DNA of 5,036 nucleotides from Chloroflexota bacterium (GTDB lineage: Bacteria; Chloroflexota; Anaerolineae; DTPP01), in assembly GCA_012514615.1 (NCBI GenBank), contig JAAYZY010000469.1, positions 1 through 5,036 of the forward strand. Direction: 5' to 3'. The first letter of the stretch is position 1; each line of letters starts with the position of its first letter. The notes beneath the pieces are model-generated. The model was not told where the DNA came from. It was given only the letters and a program-made list of their open reading frames with translations, and ran no database searches. This document shows, in pieces, positions 1 to 5,036 of this stretch. A program made the translations under genes and the position numbers.

Positions 1-421
1 CATCGCCGCCTACGCGGCGGAGCAGCGGTTGACGGTCGGCCTCATGGCCAACGGGAGCTGGCCGCGAGCCGACCAGCCGATCAAGGTGCTGCCGGGCCGC
101 GCCCCTTCTCAGTTGACCAGCGTGCTGGAAGCCTTGGCTGCGGTGACCCCCTTTGCCACCGACACCGTGGAAGACCTGCTGAGCCGAGAAAGCCCCCGGC
201 TGCCTTGGGGAGCCACGCTGGTGGTGGTTACCGGGATGCTCACCCCGGAGCTGCTGTGGACGCTGCAGCGCCTGCGCCAGGTGGGGCGGCGCGTGGTGTT
301 GGTTTCGCTGGCCCAGCAAGCGCCGCCGCAGGACGAGCTTGTGGGCATCCCTTGGTTCCACCTGCCCCGGGGCAACCCGGCCGCACGTGACACGGACGAC
401 GCGGGCTCGGAGGCCGCCTGA
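1..421 (+). CDS. DUF58 domain-containing protein, C-terminal part (5' end outside window)
   Basis: This is the last 139 residues of a protein whose reading frame is open from base 2, so the gene begins before the window. The visible part has a beta-strand/helix/beta-strand pattern: 'ATLVVVTGML', then a Leu- and Arg-rich helix, then 'GRRVVLVSLA'. It ends in 'GIPWFHLPRG' and a polar tail. Together with the earlier 'LPPGR'-like segment 'KVLPGRAPSQL' and 'VLEALAAVTP', this is the usual C-terminal half of DUF58 proteins, which have a von Willebrand factor A-like fold. DUF58 proteins are commonly encoded beside MoxR-type AAA+ ATPases and are thought to act with them as chaperone or assembly factors at the membrane; the exact role here is unknown. 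The stop codon TGA at 419-421 lies one base before the next start, so the two genes are almost certainly cotranscribed and translationally coupled. The MoxR gene, if present, would lie upstream of the window. The family call is fairly secure; the function is inferred. Confidence 0.85.
   Translation, partial: IAAYAAEQRLTVGLMANGSWPRADQPIKVLPGRAPSQLTSVLEALAAVTPFATDTVEDLLSRESPRLPWGATLVVVTGMLTPELLWTLQRLRQVGRRVVLVSLAQQAPPQDELVGIPWFHLPRGNPAARDTDDAGSEAA
409..413 (+). promoter_or_regulatory. Ribosome binding site for the DUF4129 gene
   Basis: GGAGG at 409-413 lies 9 nt before the GTG at 423 and inside the end of the DUF58 gene. It decides the start: an in-frame ATG at 339 would extend the protein by 28 residues but would overlap the DUF58 gene by more than 80 bases. 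Confidence 0.75.
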
Positions 422-422
422 G

Positions 423-1961
423 GTGAGCAGCACGCTGCAGAGCCGGCGGTCTCCGGCGCGCTTCTTCAGCCGCATCAACTGGCGGCGTGAGGCCCTCTAC
501 CTGGCCGCCATCGGCATGGAGACCTGTCTGCTGGCGCCCTGCTACCTGCTGGTGCGGGCGCAGGGCATCCGCCTGGTGCAAGGGTACCCTGCCGCGCAAG
601 CCGCCGCCGTCCAGATGCCGGCCGTGCCTATGGGCATTGCAGTCGCTCTCCTGCTGGCCGCCATGGTCTACGGCTTGCGCGGTCTCTACGCCTTGGAGCT
701 TCCGCTGGGCCGGCAGCAGCGGTTGCTGGCCGGCCTCATAGTGATCAGTTGGCTGGCAAGCCTCTGGTGGAGCGTGGGACAGGGTCGGCCGCCGTGGGAG
801 CTGGGCTGGGTGAGCGCCGGCTTGCACGACCTGACCCACGCCCTGAGCCTGATGCCGCTGGCGTTGATGAACACGGCCGGGGTGCTGGTGTTGTGGTGGC
901 GAGCCATCACCCTCGCCCAACGCATGATCTCGCTGTGGACCGTAGGGCTGGCTTTCCGCGCCGGCCTGCTGCTGCTGGTCTTGGCGGTCGCTGGCATGGC
1001 CCTCTTCCAGCCGGCCTGGGCCCCGCCGTTCATCGTGGGTTACTTCTTCTACAGCCTGCTGGCGGTGGGCCTGGCCCGCATCGAAGAACTGGCCGAAGAA
1101 GGCGGGGCTGCCGGATCCGGTTTCTCCGCCCGCTGGCTGATCATCCTCACCCTAGCCAGCGCCGCACTGGCCGGCCTGGGGCTGCTGGCCTCCTCGCTAT
1201 ACTCCATCGAAGGGATTCGCCAGGTGCTGATCTGGCTCTCGCCCCTGTGGCGGTTCCTGGAATCGGTCTTCTACTTCGCCTTCTCGCTCATCGCCCGCCT
1301 GTTGGAGCCGGTCCTCATCTGGCTCATCGAGCTGGTGCAAAGCCTCTTCCGCGCCCTTCCGGCGGTCGACTTCCAAGGGGTCGCTGAGCCGCCGGCCATG
1401 CCCACGTCTCAACCGGGCGAAGCCTCGCCCATGCAGCGGGCGGTGGAAGAAGCCCTCCGTTACGGCTGTGTGGGTGGCGCATTCGTGGCGGCGATCCTGG
1501 CGCTTCTGATCCTGCTGCCGCAGCGCCTGCAGCGCCGCCCGCCGGTGGACGAGACCCGCGAGTCGATTTGGGAAGGGGTGGATCTGGCGGGAGCCTGGAA
1601 CAGGGGCGCCGGCCGCCTGCGGGAGCTGGGCGAGATGGTGCGCCAATATGGGGTTGGGAGCAGCTTCCTGAAGGCGCTCTCGGTACGGCGTCTGTACGCC
1701 CAGATGTGTCGCTTGGCCGGCGAGCGCGGGTACCGACGGAGCCTCTCCGAGACGCCCTACGAGTATCTGCCCACCTTGGGGCAAGCCTACCCCCAAGGGG
1801 CCGACGAAGTGCAACTGATCACCGAAGCCTACGTGCGCGCCCACTACGGCGAGCTGCCCACCGCCGAGAGCGAATGGGAGGCCATGAGGGCCTCTTGGGA
1901 GCGGCTCAAGGCCCTCCCCAGCTCGAGCCGGGCTCAGGGGGAGGCCGCGGCCAAGCGGTAG
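423..1961 (+). CDS. Polytopic membrane protein with C-terminal DUF4129 domain
   Basis: This gene encodes a 512-residue protein starting at GTG 423. The N-terminus is short and basic (residues 1-22). About nine or ten hydrophobic segments follow, near residues 24-45, 70-92, 101-117, 137-158, 174-195, 200-218, 238-258, 265-308 (one or two) and 349-366. After the last segment comes a basic stretch (QRLQRR) and a soluble C-terminal region. Residues about 420-495 match the DUF4129 pattern: 'RRLYAQM', a Gly-Tyr-Arg turn, 'SETPYEYLPTL', then 'ITEAYVRAHYGE'. DUF4129 is often found at the C-terminus of membrane transglutaminase-like (TgpA-type) proteins or as a separate gene beside them. No Cys-His-Asp transglutaminase core is visible here, so this is the stand-alone form. 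It follows the DUF58 gene by one base and probably ends the operon, because the next gene is on the opposite strand. The family call is good; the biochemical role is unknown, with envelope or cell-surface maturation a guess from context. Confidence 0.85.
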   Translation: MSSTLQSRRSPARFFSRINWRREALYLAAIGMETCLLAPCYLLVRAQGIRLVQGYPAAQAAAVQMPAVPMGIAVALLLAAMVYGLRGLYALELPLGRQQRLLAGLIVISWLASLWWSVGQGRPPWELGWVSAGLHDLTHALSLMPLALMNTAGVLVLWWRAITLAQRMISLWTVGLAFRAGLLLLVLAVAGMALFQPAWAPPFIVGYFFYSLLAVGLARIEELAEEGGAAGSGFSARWLIILTLASAALAGLGLLASSLYSIEGIRQVLIWLSPLWRFLESVFYFAFSLIARLLEPVLIWLIELVQSLFRALPAVDFQGVAEPPAMPTSQPGEASPMQRAVEEALRYGCVGGAFVAAILALLILLPQRLQRRPPVDETRESIWEGVDLAGAWNRGAGRLRELGEMVRQYGVGSSFLKALSVRRLYAQMCRLAGERGYRRSLSETPYEYLPTLGQAYPQGADEVQLITEAYVRAHYGELPTAESEWEAMRASWERLKALPSSSRAQGEAAAKR

Positions 1962-2557
1962 AGGCACCCCTCTCGCGCCGGCCCGGCCCAGACCAGCTCC
2001 TGCGCTGGGACCTCCAGGAGGCCGGCTAACAGCACCCGGCACCAGTCGCAAGCCCACTCAGGGGGCTGGTCCGCCTTGGGGTGGGGGCAGCCCATGCGCA
2101 GCACCAGGTTACCGTTCCACTCCACGTACCAGCCCAGGGTCACCCCCTGCCGCTCCAGGTAGCGGGCCGCCCGCTGAAGCCGCCCTTCCACAGGCAGCGG
2201 CGCGCCGCCCCCCCCAACAGGCGCCAGCACGCGACGGGCCGCCCGAGCCGCCAGCCCATGCCACTCGGCCGCAGGCAACCGCTGGTGAAGCTCCTGCAGC
2301 AGCGCCTGGCAGAGCAGGCCCGCGCCGTCCGGGAAGCGGGCCTCGCCGATCGCCGTCAAGGCGAACACCTGGCGCGGTCGCCCTGGCCGCCCGCAGCGCT
2401 CAAGCCGCGCCAGCTCCACGCTGCCTTGCCCCGTGAGCACGCTCAAGTGGTGGCGCACCGCCATGGGCGAGACGCCCAGCGTCTCCGCCAGGTCTTCCAC
2501 AGTCGCTTGCCGACGCTGCCGCAGCAAAGCCAGGATGCGTCGTCGGGTCGTCTGCAC
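1934..2557 (-). CDS. SufR/COG2345-type winged-helix transcriptional regulator with C-terminal cysteines
   Basis: This is a 207-residue DNA-binding regulator. Residues about 1-45 form a helix-turn-helix ('TVEDLAETLGVSPMAVRHHL'), followed by a wing with 'GRPGRPRQVFALT' (about 56-68), which is typical of the ArsR/DeoR-like COG2345 and SufR group. The C-terminal part ends in 'GWYVEWNG' and a cysteine region with C157, C170, C173 and C198, the last in 'GCLYRL'. SufR proteins bind an Fe-S cluster through C-terminal cysteines and repress Fe-S assembly genes. C157, C170 and C198 fall where that family's cysteines are expected, but the remaining one is displaced. An Fe-S or metal sensor is therefore plausible but unproven. 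GTG 2557 was chosen because GAGGAG lies 7 nt before it and because the promoter lies further upstream inside the longer open frame that begins at 2635. The 3' end overlaps the convergent DUF4129 gene by 28 bp. No suf genes are in the window, so the target is unknown. An 8-G run encodes the Gly115-118 linker. Confidence 0.85.
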   Translation of the reverse strand: MQTTRRRILALLRQRRQATVEDLAETLGVSPMAVRHHLSVLTGQGSVELARLERCGRPGRPRQVFALTAIGEARFPDGAGLLCQALLQELHQRLPAAEWHGLAARAARRVLAPVGGGGAPLPVEGRLQRAARYLERQGVTLGWYVEWNGNLVLRMGCPHPKADQPPEWACDWCRVLLAGLLEVPAQELVWAGPAREGCLYRLAAASP

Positions 2558-2564
2558 AGGCTCA

Positions 2565-2570
2565 CTCCTC
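2565..2570 (-). promoter_or_regulatory. Ribosome binding site of the winged-helix regulator
   Basis: On the minus strand this reads GAGGAG, 7 nt before the GTG at 2557. An alternative GTG at 2572 would overlap this site and lacks a good purine-rich sequence of its own, so 2557 is preferred. Confidence 0.75.
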
Positions 2571-2600
2571 ACGGCCCGCCCCAGGGCGGCCCCACAGGCG

Positions 2601-2629
2601 ATTCTAACATGGCGGCAGAGGGCTGTCAA
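2601..2629 (-). promoter_or_regulatory. Near-consensus sigma70-type promoter of the regulator gene
   Basis: On the minus strand TTGACA (2629-2624) and TAGAAT (2606-2601) are separated by exactly 17 bp. The -35 box is a perfect match to the housekeeping consensus and the -10 box matches five of six bases. Transcription would begin near 2594 and give a leader of about 37 nt before the GTG at 2557, with the ribosome binding site inside it. It lies between the htrA terminator and the regulator, so the regulator has its own transcript. I did not find a convincing operator palindrome around it, and no SufR-type CAAC-N6-GTTG site. Confidence 0.8.
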
Positions 2630-2682
2630 CCGCACCGCCGCCCCCCCGCCCAGCCGGCAGGTAAGCCGATCCCTCCCGGGCG

Positions 2683-2717
2683 AATAGAAAGGGCCTGGAA
2701 GCGATGCTTCCAGGCCC
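2683..2717 (-). terminator. Intrinsic terminator downstream of htrA
   Basis: GGGCCTGGAAGC (2691-2702) and GCTTCCAGGCCC (2706-2717) form a perfect 12-bp stem with a 3-nt loop. On the minus strand the stem is followed by TTTCTATTC (2690-2682), a modest U-tract. On the plus strand no T-run follows, so it points leftward, ending the htrA message 49 nt after its stop codon and before the regulator promoter. Confidence 0.85.
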
Positions 2718-2766
2718 CTATGGATAACGCTGCGCCTTGGCGAGGCCAGCGGAACGCCCCCTCGGG

Positions 2767-4074
<1,308 letters not shown>

Positions 4075-4079
4075 GTCAC

Positions 4080-4087
4080 TCACCTCC
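4080..4087 (-). promoter_or_regulatory. Strong ribosome binding site of htrA
   Basis: On the minus strand this reads GGAGGTGA, a full match to the usual anti-Shine-Dalgarno complement. The GGAGG core is 8 nt before ATG 4074. It lies inside the upstream GTG (4095) extension and so argues for the shorter start. Confidence 0.85.
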
Positions 4088-4119
4088 CCTTCCACCGGAA
4101 GAGATCAAGACGGAGAATC

Positions 4120-4153
4120 GGCCAGGCAAGGGCATTGTTCACCCCACCTGGCC
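4120..4153 (-). other. Inverted repeat in the htrA leader (possible operator or mRNA hairpin)
   Basis: On the minus strand GGCCAGG (4153-4147) and CCTGGCC (4126-4120) are perfect 7-bp arms separated by 20 nt. In RNA the stem can be extended inward with two G-C and three G-U pairs. The outer arm begins two bases after the TAGAAT hexamer, so it would straddle the predicted start of transcription. No U-tract follows, so a terminator is less likely. It could be a protein binding site or a leader hairpin. Confidence 0.4.
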
Positions 4154-4155
4154 AG

Positions 4156-4161
4156 ATTCTA
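4156..4161 (-). promoter_or_regulatory. Candidate -10 element for htrA
   Basis: On the minus strand this reads TAGAAT, identical to the -10 of the regulator promoter, and lies 81 nt before the htrA ATG. No good -35 hexamer is found at 16-18 bp (the best alternative, TTCATC, is 20 bp away). The promoter may be activator-dependent, use another sigma factor, or be spurious. Confidence 0.35.
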
Positions 4162-4163
4162 GC

Positions 4164-4190
4164 GCCTTCAGATTAAGCGCAGATGAAGGC
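4164..4190 (-). other. Stem-loop between the yugP-type gene and htrA
   Basis: On the minus strand GCCTTCA (4190-4184) and TGAAGGC (4170-4164) form 7-bp arms around a 13-nt loop, starting 25 nt after the metallopeptidase stop codon. No U-run follows. It could weakly end or stabilise the upstream message, or be an operator over the -35 region of the htrA candidate promoter. Confidence 0.3.
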
Positions 4191-4215
4191 CCCATCAGCC
4201 GGCGCGAGGCCAGCC

Positions 4216-4893
4216 TCAGTCTCGGCTGCGCATGCCCGACAGCAGCAGGCCGTAGTAAAGCAGCGTGGAGAGCGACTGCGCCAGCGCCGCCACATAGGTC
4301 AGGGCCGCCGCGTCCAGCACCTTCTTGGCCCCCCGCAGCTCCACCTCGCTGGTCATGCCCGACTGAGAGAGCAACGCTACTGCCCGCTTGCTGGCGTTGA
4401 ACTCCACCGGCAGGGTGACCAGGGCAAAGAGGCTGGCTCCGGCGAAAGCCACCACGCCAGCCAGGGCCAGGTCCGGCTGATCCATCAGCAGACCGGCCAT
4501 GAAGACGATGGGGCCCACCCACGAGCCGACGGTGACCGCCGGCACCAGACTGCCCCGCAGACGCAACGGGGCATAGGCCTCGGCATCCTGCATGGCGTGC
4601 CCAATCTCGTGGGCTACGATACTCAGGGCCGCCACAGACGGCACGTTGGCCACGCCCGGCGAAAGCCGCAGCGTCTTGCTGCGCGGGTCGTAGTGATCGC
4701 TGAGCTCGCCAGGCGTCCCTTCGATGCTCACGGTAGAAAGGCCCACCTGGGGCAGCAGCGCCCTCGCCGCCTGCAGCCCGGTGATGTTGCGTTCGTTGCG
4801 TACCTTGGTGTACTTCCCGTAGGCCGAACGCACGCGGGCCTGGGCATACAGGGCCAGGAGCAGGGCCGGTAAGGCAAACAGCCAATAGGTCAT
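4216..4893 (-). CDS. YugP-type membrane zinc metallopeptidase (Zn_peptidase_2 family)
   Basis: This gene encodes a 225-residue membrane-bound zinc protease. Residues 1-19 are a hydrophobic N-terminal anchor. Then come the family hallmarks: 'ELSDHYDPRSKTLRLS' (63-78), the zinc motif HEIGH (His95, Glu96, His99) within 'IVAHEIGHAMQ', and a later conserved 'LPVEFNASKRA' (161-171), where Glu164 is the likely third zinc ligand. Hydrophobic segments near 113-137, 140-161 and 195-220 flank these, so the active site probably faces or lies at the membrane. The length is normal for the YugP family (about 220-230), and all expected motifs are present. ATG 4893 is supported by AGGAGG 8 nt upstream. The htrA gene lies downstream in the same direction across 141 bp. 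The natural substrate of this family is poorly known. The pairing suggests, but does not prove, a role in envelope protein turnover. Confidence 0.92.
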   Translation of the reverse strand: MTYWLFALPALLLALYAQARVRSAYGKYTKVRNERNITGLQAARALLPQVGLSTVSIEGTPGELSDHYDPRSKTLRLSPGVANVPSVAALSIVAHEIGHAMQDAEAYAPLRLRGSLVPAVTVGSWVGPIVFMAGLLMDQPDLALAGVVAFAGASLFALVTLPVEFNASKRAVALLSQSGMTSEVELRGAKKVLDAAALTYVAALAQSLSTLLYYGLLLSGMRSRD

Positions 4894-4901
4894 GGTGACC
4901 G

Positions 4902-4907
4902 CCTCCT
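4902..4907 (-). promoter_or_regulatory. Ribosome binding site of the YugP-type gene
   Basis: On the minus strand this reads AGGAGG, 8 nt before ATG 4893, and it fixes the start. Confidence 0.8.
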
Positions 4908-4913
4908 CTCACA

Positions 4914-4930
4914 GGGTGGCTAGACCACCC
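4914..4930 (-). other. Small hairpin in the leader of the YugP-type gene
   Basis: GGGTGG (4914-4919) and CCACCC (4925-4930) are perfect 6-bp arms around a 5-nt loop. In the minus-strand message the hairpin ends 6 nt before the ribosome binding site, close enough to affect initiation. No T-run follows on either strand, so a terminator is unlikely. I found no convincing promoter in the rest of 4931-5036. Confidence 0.35.
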
Positions 4931-4967
4931 CTTCTCAAGCCATCGTACGGGAAGAGTATCGAAAGCG

Positions 4968-4996
4968 CATCAGAACAACAGCAGAATCTCATCAGA
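4968..4996 (-). repeat. Direct repeat upstream of the YugP-type gene
   Basis: CATCAGA occurs at 4968-4974 and 4990-4996 (TCTGATG on the minus strand), with starts 22 bp apart, about two turns of the helix. The phasing would suit an activator dimer, but seven bases can recur by chance. Confidence 0.25.
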
Positions 4997-5036
4997 GGAA
5001 CGAAGGCTCCCGCTACGGCGATACGGCCCCCCTGGG

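Noticed and set aside
339..422. An ATG start at 339 that would lengthen the DUF4129 protein by 28 residues.
   Set aside because: It would overlap the DUF58 gene by more than 80 bases, and the added residues are Arg- and Thr-rich with no hydrophobic character. GTG 423 has a well-placed GGAGG.
1197..2057. A 286-codon frame on the minus strand across the DUF4129 gene.
   Set aside because: It is antisense to a gene with clear membrane segments and a recognisable domain, and its own translation is low-complexity Gln/Arg/Gly-rich sequence.
2601..2640. A SufR-type CAAC-N6-GTTG operator at the regulator promoter.
   Set aside because: A CAAC occurs at 2627-2630 but no GTTG follows at the required spacing, so there is no sequence support for self-regulation through this site.
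4139..4912. A 257-codon Gly/Ala/Arg-rich frame on the minus strand overlapping the YugP-type gene.
   Set aside because: It is a shifted frame of the metallopeptidase gene, without domains and with the composition of out-of-frame GC-rich DNA.
4908..5034. Minus-strand open frames that could be the tail of a gene upstream of the YugP-type gene.
   Set aside because: Two short frames reach the window edge, but neither gives a recognisable protein end. The region is better read as an intergenic leader until flanking sequence is seen.
4892..5036. A plus-strand frame starting at ATG 4892 and open to the window end.
   Set aside because: It begins inside the start codon region of the YugP-type gene on the opposite strand, has no ribosome binding site and resembles no family in its 48 visible residues.

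Overview
The window is GC-rich, densely coding chromosomal DNA with no sign of phage, insertion sequences, CRISPR or RNA genes. It most likely comes from a member of the Chloroflexota, perhaps Anaerolineae or a related class. The clues are the 'VVTRVVVA..PTP' linker after the lipoprotein signal of the HtrA protease, the style of the DUF58 and DUF4129 proteins, and the high GC. This is an inference from protein style, not a measured placement.

Left part (1-1961, + strand): the 3' end of a DUF58 (VWA-like) gene runs, with one base between stop and start, into a polytopic membrane protein ending in a DUF4129 domain. In many bacteria these families sit with a MoxR-type AAA+ ATPase and a membrane transglutaminase-like protein. 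Here the operon ends at the DUF4129 gene, and no transglutaminase gene follows.

Middle (1934-2766, - strand): a winged-helix regulator of the SufR/COG2345 type converges on the DUF4129 gene and overlaps its 3' end by 28 bp. It carries four C-terminal cysteines, a candidate Fe-S or metal site, in an unusual spacing. It has a near-consensus sigma70-type promoter (TTGACA, 17 bp, TAGAAT) and a clear ribosome binding site. Together these place its start at a GTG at 2557 and not further upstream.

Right part (2691-4893, - strand): a secreted or lipid-anchored HtrA-type serine protease with an intact His-Asp-Ser triad and one PDZ domain is closed by a strong intrinsic terminator. Upstream of it, in the same direction, is a YugP-type membrane zinc metallopeptidase with an HEIGH motif. 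The two could contribute to envelope protein quality control. The 141-bp gap between them holds inverted repeats and a TAGAAT hexamer, so htrA may have its own promoter. The last 143 bp (4894-5036) hold the yugP leader, with a small hairpin and a 7-bp direct repeat, and no supportable gene.

I see no clearly new system. The most interesting items are the shifted cysteine pattern in the regulator, the convergent gene overlap without visible terminators, and the dyads in the htrA leader.
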